From Rhizodiscina lignyota (Eukaryota > Ascomycota > Dothideomycetes > Aulographales > Rhizodiscinaceae): a DNA stretch of 64,000 bases. The DNA is taken from positions 434,001-498,000 of the forward strand of contig ML978121.1 of assembly GCA_010015805.1 (NCBI GenBank), written 5' to 3'. The notes under the pieces are model-generated. The model saw only the letters and a program-made list of their open reading frames with translations. It did not search any database and was not told the DNA's origin. Position 1 is the first letter of the stretch. The number at the start of each line of letters is the position of its first letter. The translations under genes were made by a program, and so were the position numbers. Shown piece after piece: positions 1 to 11,362 of the stretch.

Positions 1-332
1 GTTGCGCTCCTGGCATTACGATAGGTACTGCAGCTTTTTGTGGGTAAATGAGCTTCCCCGAAGAGGCATGGGTTGACACTTGACCTTCCGAATCGCGGAA
101 AGTCACTTGGGACGCGTTCCTGGCGAAAGGATCACACAATCCAAGGCATGCAGGTTGCAGATTGCATATAGGTATTCATATCGAGGTGATGGTAAAGCCT
201 GTTCCTGTCAGCGCTATTCCCGCTTCTCCGCGAATTCGAATAGTACTACCACCGGATCCAGGATACCCAGGAAGCGTAGTATTAGAGTAAAGGTTTATCT
301 TGCAGTTTTCCACGCCTTGAAATGCTAACATA
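1..332 (-). other. Possible partial coding frame at the left edge, product unknown
   Basis: One minus-strand frame reads almost without interruption from about 332 to the left edge. It holds residues resembling a secreted protein (ENCKINLYSNTTLPGYPG near its start, NASQVTFRDSEGQ near the edge). A single TGA at about 178-180 interrupts it. An acceptor-like CGCCAG lies just before the second half, so the TGA could sit in an intron, but I found no convincing donor. The frame has no stop-free link upstream of ATG at 332. It may be the end of a gene cut by the window edge, or a decayed gene. No family was recognised. Confidence 0.25.
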
Positions 333-1020
333 GTTCCTCAATTTTCCAATTGGAACCGTAATCTCACTATGATCGATCTTTGTGAGACAGGGCGCGCAGG
401 AGCGGTGGAACCATTGGAAAGAGTCATCTGGTCATCGACTACGCGTTAGTCGGGCTGTTTCTTTGAAATTCGCATTAGCAACGCTCAAAGCAGGCCCTTC
501 CCATGCCAGTGAACGATGCTGTTCGGATACACCGAGATTGGACAATCAAACTGAAGTTGAGAGTCGCGTCGTTCAAATTCAGCCGCGTCGCACAGCCCGG
601 GGAGAAGCAACGAAAACTGATATTGCTAAAGCGCTCTACTCTAACGGGGCCAGGGGATCATGATTTGCATTTATATATCACTTATCTTACAACTAACTTG
701 GAAAGTACTTGCCCTCAAGTAATATAGTACCAGACTTCAATCCATCGTCTTCTCGAAACTCAGACGCGATATCGGCATTACCATTGCGAGGACTCGCCGA
801 TCGCTGCGCCGTGGCGCGCTCGCGGGGATTCATGCCCTCTAACCACCTGCCTAAACGATCCGCGTGATAGGAAGACATGCGTACAGATCAATGACCGCAC
901 GAAATCGAATTCACTTATCCCCGATTGATAGAATGATATCAGTCTTCCTGGCTTGCCGGTCTACAAATCCACCGCGGTGCTCTTTCTGAGCTTTTGCCAG
1001 AGGCAACACTTCCCGTCACG
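333..1020. other. Intergenic region, nothing recognised
   Basis: Short frames occur on both strands, but none has family-like residues or splice signals that I can support. The right part should hold the promoter and 5' leader of the hydrolase starting at 1021. Confidence 0.5.
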
Positions 1021-3116
1021 ATGGAGAAGAGTCAAGAATTCACGCTCAATGAGCACCACCGTGTCTCTTACAGATCGCGTGTCGCCTCTTGGAATCTCCG
1101 CATCTATATTGAGGTTCTTTTACTTCTTTTTGCGGCTTATACCTTATTCCCTTTCCGCATTTTGAATCCGCAAGCCGTCTCGGACGAGCGATCAGAAGTT
1201 CCGAAAGACGCCAACTACGTGTGGCAGAAGGTATACATCAACCTCTTACATCGTTGATAATAGTGAAATTTATTGATTTCTAGGTTTCTCCCTCAAAACA
1301 AATCAAATTTCAGCAATGTTTCGGAATCTATCAGTGTGCCCGTTTGGAAGTGCCACTAGACTGGAGCAACAAGAGCGATCCACGAACGGCGGCCGTTGCT
1401 GTCATAAAGCGTCCAGCTAAAGTTCCTGTGACTGATCCTCGCTATGGAGGGCCGATTCTGATTAATCCTGGCGGACCTGGTGGCTCTGGTGTCAGTCTTG
1501 CATTGAAACAATCCGAGCATCTCCAAAATATTGTTGACTCTCCCCACGCACCTTGCTCCACTGCGTCGAACAATTCCGATCTGTATTTCGATATAATCGG
1601 ATTCGATCCTCGCGGCGTGAACAACACCACTCCGGCATTCACGTGCTTTCCGGATGACGCGAGCCAGCAGAATTTTGTCATTGCCGCCCAGGCTGCGGGG
1701 ATCATTACAGATGATGCCGCTTTCAGGACGACTTACAATCGTGTTATGAGTGTGTCAGGAACTTGCTCAAAGGTGATGGCTGAACGTGGAAGGTTCATGT
1801 CGACTCCATTTGTTGTTGAAGACATGATGGAAATCACCGAACGATTAGCGGAATGGAGAGAGAATAAAGCCAAATCATTGCTCAAAAAGGCTAACCAGCG
1901 TAAGAGCGCGGGAATCTTACATCGAACCAAATGGCGGAAGGGAGAAGAGCCGGTTCAGTATATTGGCTTTTCATATGGAACGGTTTTGGGATCCACACTC
2001 GCGTCGATGCATCCCAGACGTATGAAGCGCGTCGTAATCGACGGAGTGGTTGATGTGGACGACTACTACGCTGGCACGTGGCTGAGCAATCTTCAAGACA
2101 CGGATAAAATAATGACACGCTTCTTCGAGCTATGTCACGAGGCCGGTCCTCACAAATGTGCCATCTACTCCGCGACTGGCCCGCCAGGATCCCGAGCCAT
2201 ACTTGAGCAAGTTCTTGCATCTTTAAAATGGTCACCACTTGCGGTCATGGCACATGGCGGGTATGCACCGGACCTGATCACTTTTTCGGACTTGATGGAC
2301 TATATCCGGGAGGCTGTGTACAAGCCGCACGACTTTTTCAAGCCACTTGCTCAAGCAATCTTCGACGTCTCCGTTGGTAACGGATCGATCCTCGCAGAAC
2401 ACAAGCAGAGTGGCAGAAAGACGTTCTGCCCCACGTCGGAATGTAGAAATGACGGACCCTGGTCGGACGCATGCCACACCCCTGGTGCTGGTGACTTCAA
2501 GGGCGAAGTTAGTGCTGCTATCCACTGTACAGATGCTCCAGATTTTACAGGTAAAGGTGAAGAGTTCCACAAGGAGAAGTGGGAGACTCTTAGGAGACAG
2601 AGTTCAGCGCTTGGTAACTGGTGGGCGGAGATTACCATGTACTGCTCGAACTGGTGGATTAGATCGACTTGGCGCTTCGAGGGTGAAGACAAACAGAAAG
2701 TCGGGGGAAATACATCACACCCGATACTACTTGTGAGCAATACGTATGACCCTGTGACGCCGCTGAGAAAGTAAGTTCTATGCAAAAGCGAAATGTATTC
2801 CCATCTGATGCTAATTCTTTGTAGTGCTCATAAAATCTCCGGTCGATTCAATGGGTCGACTGTCCTGGAACAGCATACGGACGGTCACTGCGCAATTCCA
2901 GACGCATCGCTCTGCATTGCCAAGCACGTTCGTGAGTATTTCCAAACGGGAAAGCTACCGGAACCGGGCACAGTGTGCAAGCATGATTTCGGCCATTTTG
3001 ATGATCGCGAAGAACCGAATACCATGGCCTTGAATGCCGAGGACGCGGCACTACTTTGGACAACGTACCGCCTGAGATCGGTCCCTCGCGAGCGTGCCTA
3101 TACGCTCGGTATCTAG
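1021..3116 (+). CDS. Membrane-anchored TAP-like alpha/beta hydrolase (tripeptidyl aminopeptidase type)
   Basis: Three exons, 1021-1230, 1284-2770 and 2825-3116, with introns of 53 and 54 nt, give 662 residues. The ATG at 1021 is the first in frame. A hydrophobic segment at about residues 23-45 looks like a signal anchor. The alpha/beta hydrolase core follows: an oxyanion-type NPGGPGGSG, the nucleophile elbow GFSYG with Ser near residue 300, the acid region NTYDPVTP and the base in DGHC. The C-terminal part resembles the TAP_C domain of bacterial and fungal tripeptidyl aminopeptidases, which release N-terminal tripeptides or act as proline iminopeptidase-like enzymes. The substrate cannot be told from sequence. 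All catalytic residues are present and the exon phases match, so the gene looks intact. Confidence 0.85.
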
Positions 3117-3507
3117 TCAGTGCAATCAAAGGGAATCTCCTGGGGGTTGGAGCCATGGGCGGTACAGGCAGGCAAAGCATAAACTGAGCAGACTGCCGCT
3201 GTTCACAAGTTCGGATGGCTGAGATGGAGTGGGGGCGCTCTACTCGCGCCTGTGGACGTTTCCCGTTATCACATTTGGAAAAGTCATGACTGAGTGTATT
3301 CATGAGAAATTGATCCATGTTCATCGATTCACATATCCGCGTATCCGCATGCCGTCGTGACTTCGTCATCCCGCCTCTCTTACTCACTCCAAAGCAAACC
3401 AACGCATCTTAAAAGAGTGTACAGGGAAGGTCAAAGTAAGGATCGATCGAATGTAAATCGAAAGGGCTAGCTATGGCATAGCCACGAGTAATGTCGTCGT
3501 TGAAGCT
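3117..3507. other. Convergent intergenic spacer
   Basis: This spacer lies between the 3' ends of the hydrolase and the zinc-ribbon gene. Nothing beyond presumed 3' untranslated sequence is visible. Confidence 0.5.
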
Positions 3508-3647
3508 TTAGACGGGGCAGCTCTACGGTCTCATCAGTTTCAGCATCAGTTGAAGAGTTGCAGTCCACTTACACTGCCACAGGCCGAGCACGTCTTGGTC
3601 TCTCCCGGAATCGACGCGCCGCACTTTGGACAGTCGTTGCCGTGCAT
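3508..3647 (-). CDS. 29-residue two-exon zinc-ribbon micropeptide
   Basis: Exon 1 is 3573-3647 (25 codons from the ATG). A 50-nt intron with donor GTAAGT and acceptor GTAG spans 3523-3572, and exon 2 is 3508-3522, coding Ser-Cys-Pro-Val and stop TAA. The product starts MHGNDCPKCGASIPGE and ends CSACGSSCPV. The cysteines are C6, C9, C20, C23 and C27, so two CxxC knuckles spaced ten residues apart could bind one zinc in a rubredoxin-like or zinc-ribbon loop. From memory, similar tiny proteins opening with an NDCPKCG-type block and ending in a Cys-Pro motif occur in other filamentous fungi. Most gene finders would skip it because of its size and the 15-nt last exon. Function unknown. Confidence 0.75.
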
Positions 3648-4204
3648 TTTGTCTGGTTTCTAGCTGCGAACTTGAGTATTGCTTTGAACGAGGCTGCTTT
3701 CGAGAGTTTTGGGTCGTCAGGCTGATGGAAGGCTGAGTTGGAGGAGGTTGGAGGAAGCTGTTGAGCAGAAGGCGGAGCTCCCTCCTCCTTGATAAGCGTC
3801 CACGCGGACAGTGCACGTGGGAGTTCCGGTCAAGTTTACGCGCCAATCGCAAACAAGGCTGGATGTTATTAACCTACAGATATGGCGATATCCGGTTTTC
3901 TATGTGTCTAATGGAAATAGAGTCAAATGATGAATCTTCTCCAAGTCCGCTGCCCGTCGACCGCAAGGTTTGAAGCCGGTAAAGTCGACGTGCACAATCC
4001 TTCAAGACAGCCGGAAATATCGCGCAAAGTACAAACAACGTTACGTATAGCTTTCCTCAACCTTTATTGCCTAGATGAAACTAGGCAACTGCAAATTCTT
4101 CGTACACTACGCATTCCGCTTTGGTAGTCTATGTGATTGGGACAGTATATATTTTCTCATTTGGACTCAGTACAGCCTGATCTATGTTCTCAATGTACGA
4201 CTTG
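3648..4204. other. Upstream region of the micropeptide gene
   Basis: Probable promoter and leader of the minus-strand micropeptide gene, followed by the 3' side of the GMC oxidoreductase. No further gene seen. Confidence 0.45.
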
Positions 4205-6034
4205 TCAAGTGCAGTCCTCCTGCTTGATAAGTTTCGCAGCGACTTCAGCGACTGCGTATGTCGGAGCCTGCAAATGGCAAGTCGGCGGCGCTGGAATCGC
4301 ACTTGAATCGACCACGCGGATGCCTTCTAATCCTTTCAACCGGAACGATGAGTCAAGCGCCTTTCCCAATGACACGGTACCCCCAGGATGATGAAATGAG
4401 AATGCGCTCTGCTGCATTGCACGTTTGATTCCAGCATCGGTACTCACGTTACTGCCTGGATATAGCTCGCTGACCCGAACAGGAGCAATAGCATCGCCTC
4501 TGAATTTCGAGAGTAACCGTTTGTAAGCCCATAATTGAATGGCAAAGTCGGCTGACGAACCCCAATAGTTGGAGAAGATGAGCGGATCAGTACGATAGTT
4601 TGTAGAATTAAGGCGCACGTGGCCACGGGCTTCAGGTTGGACGAGAGCGACGAAGCCGGAGGCTGGATTCTTATTTGTTGGGTTAGGTACGAGCGGCGCT
4701 ACTGTGTACTGATAGAGGATATGCGGGCGGTCTTTTGGCAAACTGCGGTGAAAGGTTGCGTTTAATTCCCTGAGCACGTCGTCTGGGACGCGTTCGGCCG
4801 CGAAGGACGACGTTCCAGGTGTTGCAAGAGGACCACGTCCAAACTTGTGATATTCATCTTCGGCTGACGCAAATAGGGTGGCATTGCCCAGCGACACCGA
4901 AGTGAATACGTGCTCCGGGACTTCGACCATCACGACTGCGCTGTAGTGGTCCCACAGGTTTGATCCGACTTCGGGGCTATCTTTTATCACAGGAATACCC
5001 AAGTTATCCAGATGGCTTTTCGGACCGACACCGGATAGCATGAGCAGCTTGGGTGTGTTTATTGCACCTGCGCTGACGATGATCTCTTTCCCACTCACGA
5101 TATGTGTGGAGTTGTTGCTCTCATTAACCACTTCGACGGATACAGCTCTCTTTCCTTTGAAGTGGATCTTCTTGACCCATGAGCCGTGCTGAAGCTTCAC
5201 GTTCGGTCTACCGGCGGTCAGCCATCCGTATGCCGGCAGGGCATACTCCCTCGTTCCATTCGAAAGACGAATAGTATGAGGCCCGCCCAACATGGTACCA
5301 ATACCCGTGCCGTCGGTAAGGTCAGCCGACTCCACTGGATATTCTTTGTCGGCTAAGAAAGCGTCCACAAAATATGGCTCAAATCCAGATAAGTCACTTC
5401 CACGCTCGTACGTGACATCGAGGGTTCCGCCGCTGAAAGACGATGCATTGATGACCTGAGAGTAGTTATGTGGCCGTGGTATCTTCAGATTAGTGTTCGT
5501 TCGCAACACGTTGATGATACTGTTCCAGCGTAGTTCTGTGATTCCGGATAATTCGGCCCATTCGTCGTAGACAGATGCAGCTCCTCTGCAATATCCCATA
5601 TAATTGATCGCGGATCCACCTCCAAAGCAATGCTAGGCAATATGTATCAGCGTGTTAATCAACGTGTGAAATGGGAAGTTTCTTACTCCCTGTGCCAGAG
5701 CTGGCGCCACACCTCCAAGTGTAGCTTGCGGAGTTGATGTGAAGTTCCACGCGAACTGTGAAGCCCCAAGTCCACCGCCGAAGAACGGAGTGTCAATATT
5801 CACATCTCCAGTAGGGTCTGGGCCTGCTTCGAAGAGGCGTACTGTTGTTTTCGGGTTCTCCGAAAGCCGCGCTGCAAGAACAAGGCCAGCAACGCCACCT
5901 CCAACAATTACATAGTCATATTGCTCGCCATGGCTTATGTATTGAGGACTATCAGGAGGAACATGACGACGTGCATTGACACCCGTAGTGATGAGCGAAG
6001 CGAGCAGAAACGATGGAAGTATGAACATCGTCAA
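4205..6034 (-). CDS. Secreted GMC-family FAD oxidoreductase
   Basis: Exon 1 (5687-6034) and exon 2 (4205-5632) flank a 54-nt intron and give 591 residues. An N-terminal signal peptide of about 20 residues precedes the FAD dinucleotide fold VIVGGGVAGLVLAARL. The glucose-methanol-choline signature spans the splice junction (GGGSAINYMGYCRG), and a second substrate-side segment lies near SAGAINTPKLLMLSGVG. The C-terminal catalytic region has FHHPGGT, and the second active-site position is a His in PTCHLQAP. The family oxidises alcohols, sugars or aryl alcohols with O2 or quinones. Secretion suggests an aryl-alcohol oxidase or glucose-oxidase-like extracellular role, but the substrate cannot be assigned. 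The gene looks intact. Confidence 0.87.
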
Positions 6035-7019
6035 ATAAGAAAGAGTTCAAAGACGTCGAATGGCTTTCCACAACTCTCGAATAAATAATAGAAAATCAAG
6101 CATCGACGTTCTCATATACTTAACCCTACGAACGCTATCGGTGAAAAGCATGTCAGCGGAAGCATTCACGGACCAGTCTCCAACATGAGAGTAGGTAGAC
6201 TTTGAAGGGCAAGAGGGATTTGGCCATTGTCATGATTAACGAACTGGCGAATTATAGAAGCCTAGTTTACAGGTTAGAGTTGCCAGCGATGATAGAATTC
6301 CGTAAATGGAAAGTTTCTCGGCCGGATGACATCTCCAAATACTGTAAGTACTCTTAAGGTGAAGTTTTAATTAAGAACATCGCCACACATAACCTTAGGC
6401 CATAACAAGTAGCATTTTAAAATAAAAGGCATAAGCTAAATAGAATGGCTAGAAACTTCTCGTATGGCTGAGTTCTTGTATTCCCTTATTCACAAATATG
6501 ATTACGCTACGACTGGTCCCCTAAAGCCCTGATACTCCTTAGCCCACTCACGCTTTGATACGAGTCTGAGTATCCCTGTGGAGGCTATAGTAATCACTGT
6601 TCAGAGGATGGAGCGAGTCTAAGAATCCCTATCGAAGCTCAATCGCAAACATATACGACAAAGTCTTTAAGGGCGAGGCTGCAATCTCTTCCGATCGTGA
6701 ACAAAATGCCAGCCAGGTCAAATACGGCAAGACCGAATCGATGGAATCAACATCAAAACAACACCTGCAATACAGACTACACTTATATGCATGACCTAAG
6801 CTTGCACCTGCCGACCGCCTCGGCGCAAGGCCATGCAACCACCTCACAGGGGCAAGCCCTCCAAAGTGAATCAGTCATCCTACGCTCTCCGTTGTGGCTT
6901 CAACCTCCTCAGTAAGCCAGGAGACAGCTGATCCATGGAACACTCGGAACGAAGAATGTGACATGGCGGACTATACGTAGTCCTTATTAGATTATTTCTT
7001 CGAAGATAAGCATAGCAAA
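6035..7019. other. Intergenic region, nothing recognised
   Basis: This stretch holds the GMC gene promoter and the 3' region of the membrane protein gene. Short frames near 6629-6915 look non-coding. Confidence 0.5.
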
Positions 7020-8856
7020 CTAGTCGATCTCTAACCACCAGTCTTCATAGCCATTATTCCGTAGTCTGCAGCGAACTTCTTTCAATTCCGCTTCTGAAAC
7101 TGTGGTTAGGGTTTTATTCTCTTCCTCTGGGAATGCTTCGCTAATTCCAACTCTACGGGAGCTTTCTGTCCACTCTGGAATCGTTGCTGGCCGAATTTGT
7201 TGGATTCGGGTGACCTTGTGACTCCATATATTGATCATGCAAAGGGAAGCTATGATGGATAGAATGAGTGCCGTAGGCAAAAGTAGTAGAAAGGACTTCG
7301 CTGTGTTCAATTTCGGAGTGCTGAAGTTCGAATGGACGATGACTCGGCCCTTATTCTTCTGCTTTGACATTGCAATAGCAACAGCTCCTGAAGTCACATT
7401 GACGAAGTTTTTGAGTGCTGACTGAGACCAGGAGTTTATACCCCAGCCATGGCCACCTGGGACATAAACCGTAGCGTAGGTTTGAGGCAGAATCGTGGAA
7501 TCCAGTCGGTTCTCTGACAGCCCTACTCCAAACATAGGACGTGCATCGTAGATCTTTACACCAAATGTAGTAACTGCACCACCCATCCACGTGGAAATGC
7601 TCGCTGGATAACCAACCGTTGCATTTGCTGATAGTTTGGTGACTTTTGGCCCACCGGAACCGTAAGTGTATCTGGCTTGCAATAGCTCCGTCATCACATC
7701 GCACTGAAGAGAGGTGATGTTGGAATCCGTGATGTTGAAATCCGAGAAATTGGCAACTTCTCCGCCTTCAATATAGCCATTGGTGGCCGTGAACATGAGA
7801 GTTGTGATGCTAGCCATCGGGGACACTAAGTAAGTAGAGTCAATCCAGCACGAAAGTCGCGGATCAGTCCGTATCAAGACTGATGTATTGCTATGCTCCG
7901 CGGCGACTTCAAGAATGCCTTGCTGGGATTGCGATATCGTGAGGGGTCGGGCGGAACAGATGATGCTCTTTTGTGCCTTCAATGCCGAGACGGTGAAGCC
8001 TTCAAGGCTTGATAGGTTGTACCGGTCAACAATAAACTCCCTCATATCTGGCAGCGGTTCGTTGTCTAGGGCTTTGGCCCAGGCAGTGTAAAATGCAAAA
8101 CCATTGATGGCTGGGTCGGCGAGTGGGTAATTTTGATTGGAAGGTGGGATACCGATACCAATTCCACCGCCTTCTTGATAGGCACTCTGGTAAGTCTTGG
8201 TGGCATTCTGTAACGAATAGACTTGACCAATGATGATGCGATCCACTTGACTTAGTACGGCGACAACGGCCAAAGACAAAAGAACCACAACGGCAAAGTG
8301 ATCCTTAACATGAAACAGTGCCTTGAGGAGTGATAGCAAAGAGCCGCGTGTTCCTTGTAAATACGTATCGATTACGGCCAAGGTGTAGGATTTGCGACTC
8401 AGGAGCGGCCACAAGGTAGGTTCCGCCAAGGCGGTCGCAACGAAGAAGAGGCAGGCAAGACCAAGTCCATGGACCAAACTGATGATACCTTGTATCATAG
8501 GGAGAGTAGACTGAGGGTCTTTATATCCGGGCGAAGAAACAACCTTGCAGTCCATGGCCCATGAAGGACATGAAAGAGTCTGCAAGCTGAGCCAATATGT
8601 GAAGCCAAAGCTCGCCAGAATCAAAGAAAGGCCACCGATGAGGGCGACAAAGACTGTTGGGTTTCCAACGACAAATCTCCATATCCCATGCGACTGGGCG
8701 CTGGGTGACTATGTATTTGTTAGCTGCGCTGCGCCGATGGGATAATACATTAAGGGATTGGACTATAGGTAGAGTAAGTACCTGTTGGGTCAACATGAAC
8801 TCGGAAGGCTCTGATCGATCCTGCGGCCGATTTGTTTGCTCTGTTGATGGTGGCAT
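7020..8856 (-). CDS. Multi-pass membrane protein with a large non-cytosolic loop, unknown function
   Basis: Exon 1 (8782-8856) starts at ATG 8856 with MPPSTEQTN. A 73-nt intron with donor GTACTT follows, and exon 2 is 7020-8708, giving 587 residues. Hydrophobic segments lie at about residues 40-62 (VALIGGLSLILASFGFTYWL), 95-115 (IISLVHGLGLACLFFVATAL) and 155-175 (FAVVVLLSLAVVAVLSQV). A long loop with many N-x-S/T sites follows, then a last segment (FLLLLPTALILSIIASLCMI), and a roughly 65-residue tail ends WLEID. This layout resembles the fungal membrane proteins of the DUF3176/DUF3433 type, but I am not sure of the family. N-glycosylation sites suggest that the loop faces the cell exterior or organelle lumen. 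Confidence 0.7.
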
Positions 8857-9420
8857 ACTGGCCAATTAAGAGCAGATGCAGTCCGCAGCAGTAACTCAGT
8901 CGTTAAGCTGAAGACCTCCTCGAGATGGCCGGTAGGAGCTGTATAGGCTGGACGGGGCTAAAGTATTAATAAGATTGGGTGGTGGTCGCCGTCAGGCAGG
9001 GGTGGCTGCACGCTACTGGGCTGTGAGGCACCGCAGCTCCTCCCATCGAGAGGCGCAGTAAACTAGCTGGAGGGGAAGGCCTCGTCTTTACTAACATCCT
9101 GCAGACAGGCCCATTCTGATAAGAACCGTTCATTCTGCGAAAGATAGATAAAGCTCTGGGACACAAGAACCACTCTTCGCAATCAGGCGTTGACAGTTCA
9201 TGGTACTATCTCTCGAGTCGCATGTTCTACCTAACTAGGGTAACTTAATTGGAAAGCAAGGCTGGGGGATAAAGTAGGGGTAATAGTATGGCATTTCGCG
9301 AGGTGAGTGCGAGCATCCCTGCTGCTGACTCCGAGTTGCCGAGCCTGCTTTAATGTCAAGAACATCTCTTACATATCATACTAGTATTAGGAAATTATCT
9401 TCAGTTTTATTAGAGTCGGC
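8857..9420. other. Intergenic region, nothing recognised
   Basis: Promoter side of the membrane protein gene. No frame with recognisable residues was found on either strand. Confidence 0.45.
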
Positions 9421-9965
9421 CGTATATCGTTCCATTCCAGGATATCTCGCTCATCAGTTTCAGGGAGCTACCGAGCTTTAGCAAGAGTTCGAAGAGCTTC
9501 TTCGTCTCGGCCCTGTTGAGACGGCCATCGAGGAGAGTCAGGCGGCAAGAACACTCCAGAGACCATTATGATTGCTGGATTCATTTGGAGCAAAAAAACA
9601 AGCCGCAATGCCCACTGACTGGGAATGTGACGTGTGCAATATGTGATGTAAAAGGCGATAGTGATACCAGTAACGATGCAAAGTTCCCGGAGAACTAACA
9701 AGGTACCGCGGATCTCGAGAGGTGCAATTTCAGAGATGTACAGAGGAGCGACCATTGCGAGCCTGTCCCTAAAGGTTACTCGGAGACCCAGGGACTGAGG
9801 AAATGTACGATTTAAACTCACATTCCAATTCCTACGCCACCCACGAAGCAGGCCACCGTCAGCATCGCGAATGAGACCGATCCAGTCTGCAAGGCAGCAC
9901 CAATCAGGAAAATGATGCCTGTCGTGAAAATACTCCATTCTCGAGATCTGTAGTAATAGAAGCCT
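9421..9965 (-). pseudogene. Truncated MFS sugar transporter relic
   Basis: Two exon-like blocks on the minus strand read as the middle of a sugar_tr transporter. The first holds SIFTTGIIFLIGAALQTG and FVGGVGIG. After a roughly 50-nt intron (GTGAGT to TTTAG) comes MVAPLYISEIAPLEIRGTL, the hallmark after transmembrane helix 4, and then the DSPRW motif. About 180 of the usual 500 or more residues are present. The cytoplasmic-loop block LAKAR continues in the same frame past an in-frame TAG at 9468-9470 to LPETDERDILEW and then ends. No upstream helices 1-2 and no helices 7-12 are visible nearby. This is a decayed host gene next to an intact alcohol dehydrogenase, possibly the remains of a sugar or polyol utilisation pair. 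Confidence 0.8.
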
Positions 9966-10240
9966 AGAAATTATCATTAGCTGTAGTCTAAGGGTCTCTT
10001 TAGAAGTTCAGCTATCGTGGTCACATTGCCGGCGGCAATATGACCCCGGGGCCGGCGACTTCACTTCTCTAATAGCCGGCCCTCCTCGGATGTTGTTGGA
10101 GTGGAGGCTGCGGAGTTCATAAGATTTTCGGAAGCTTTTGAAGGCTGGACAAACATGATTTGCCGTGTTGCCAGGTTGAATTTCTCTTCGCCAATAGCCT
10201 CGACGCCTTGGATAATCTCAACGCTCTCAACCACGAACCC

Positions 10241-11362
10241 ATGATGGCCACTAACTCGAACAAAACGATCCAGGCATTGCGCCTGTACGGCAGTAAGGAC
10301 CTTCGTCTTGACTGCATTCAAGCACAACCCTGTGGGGCAGACGAGATACGCGTGGCAATCGCCTATTGCGGAATATGTGGTACAGACCTCCACGAGTACA
10401 ACTATCCTGTCCTTTGTCCGAAGCCAGGTGAAGTGCACCCACTGACTGGAACTTCCCTGCCCGTAACCCTCGGCCACGAAATGTCAGGTACCATCACTGA
10501 ATTGGGCGGCGATGTCGAAGATCTTGCAGTGGGCGATGCGGTCACAGTCAACCCTGCCATTGTCGAAAGACACGTTGGTCTCCCACCATGCGAGGATTGC
10601 AGCGCTGGATTCCCAAATATTTGTCGTTCCCTTTCAAACTATGGCTTGGGAGGCTCCTGCGGCGGCTTTGCAGACGAAGTCGTCGTGAAATGGTACTCTG
10701 CACTAAAGCTTCCGCCAACAGTCTCCTTAAAGGTCGGAGCTTTGGTCGAGCCCTTAGCGGTCGCATGGCATTCGGCCAGAACAGCCAACTTTCAAGAAGG
10801 TCAGGATGCTCTAATTCTTGGTGCAGGACCCATTGGACTTGCGATCCTGCAAGTTCTGAAGGTCTTCGGGGCACGGCACGTCATCGTTAGTGATGTCCTA
10901 GATGTCCGAAAGAAACATGCGGCGGCATTTGGTGCCACGAAAGTGGTCGACCCGTTGCAAGATTCTGTAAAGGTAGTCGAAACGGTGCGCCAGGTGTGTG
11001 GCGACCGAGGAGTGGATGTTGCCTTCGACGCTTCCGGTCTCCAGACCACACTTGATACGGCGATTGCATGCGTTAAGCCCCGTGGGACCATTTTCAATGT
11101 GGCTATCCATGAAAAAGGACTTGTCGTCAACCCGACGCAACTGAGTCTCCAGGAAAAGGTGTTTCGAGGCGGGAATAGCTACACGAATGAGGATTTTGCA
11201 TCCGTCATTGCCGCCATCTCGGACGGTCGACTGGAAGCCGAGAGTATGGTGACCGCAGTAGTTCCCCTTGAAAATGTTGTGGAGAAGGGATTTATAGAGC
11301 TGCTGCACAAGAAGAGCAATCATGTTAAGATCTTAGTTCAGCCAATCCGACAAGTGAGTTAG
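10241..11362 (+). CDS. Zinc-dependent medium-chain dehydrogenase, (R,R)-butanediol dehydrogenase-like
   Basis: A single exon from ATG 10241 (a second ATG follows directly) codes 373 residues, usual for the family. Catalytic zinc ligands are visible as CGICGTDLHE and GHEMSG. The structural-zinc lobe (PPCEDCSAGFPNICRS) has three closely spaced cysteines in the C-x2-C-x7-C pattern. The Rossmann motif is GAGPIGLAILQVLK, with an Asp downstream (VSDV) that favours NAD over NADP. The fold and the VEPLAVAWH block match the butanediol/sorbitol dehydrogenase group, which oxidises secondary alcohols or polyols. Its neighbour is a broken sugar transporter on the opposite strand. The reading frame extends upstream of 10241 only through non-AUG codons. 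Confidence 0.88.
   Translation: MMATNSNKTIQALRLYGSKDLRLDCIQAQPCGADEIRVAIAYCGICGTDLHEYNYPVLCPKPGEVHPLTGTSLPVTLGHEMSGTITELGGDVEDLAVGDAVTVNPAIVERHVGLPPCEDCSAGFPNICRSLSNYGLGGSCGGFADEVVVKWYSALKLPPTVSLKVGALVEPLAVAWHSARTANFQEGQDALILGAGPIGLAILQVLKVFGARHVIVSDVLDVRKKHAAAFGATKVVDPLQDSVKVVETVRQVCGDRGVDVAFDASGLQTTLDTAIACVKPRGTIFNVAIHEKGLVVNPTQLSLQEKVFRGGNSYTNEDFASVIAAISDGRLEAESMVTAVVPLENVVEKGFIELLHKKSNHVKILVQPIRQVS

Noticed and set aside
9468-9977. An intact short transporter gene
   Set aside because: Only about one third of a sugar transporter is present, with an in-frame stop and no N-terminal helices, so it is treated as a relic.
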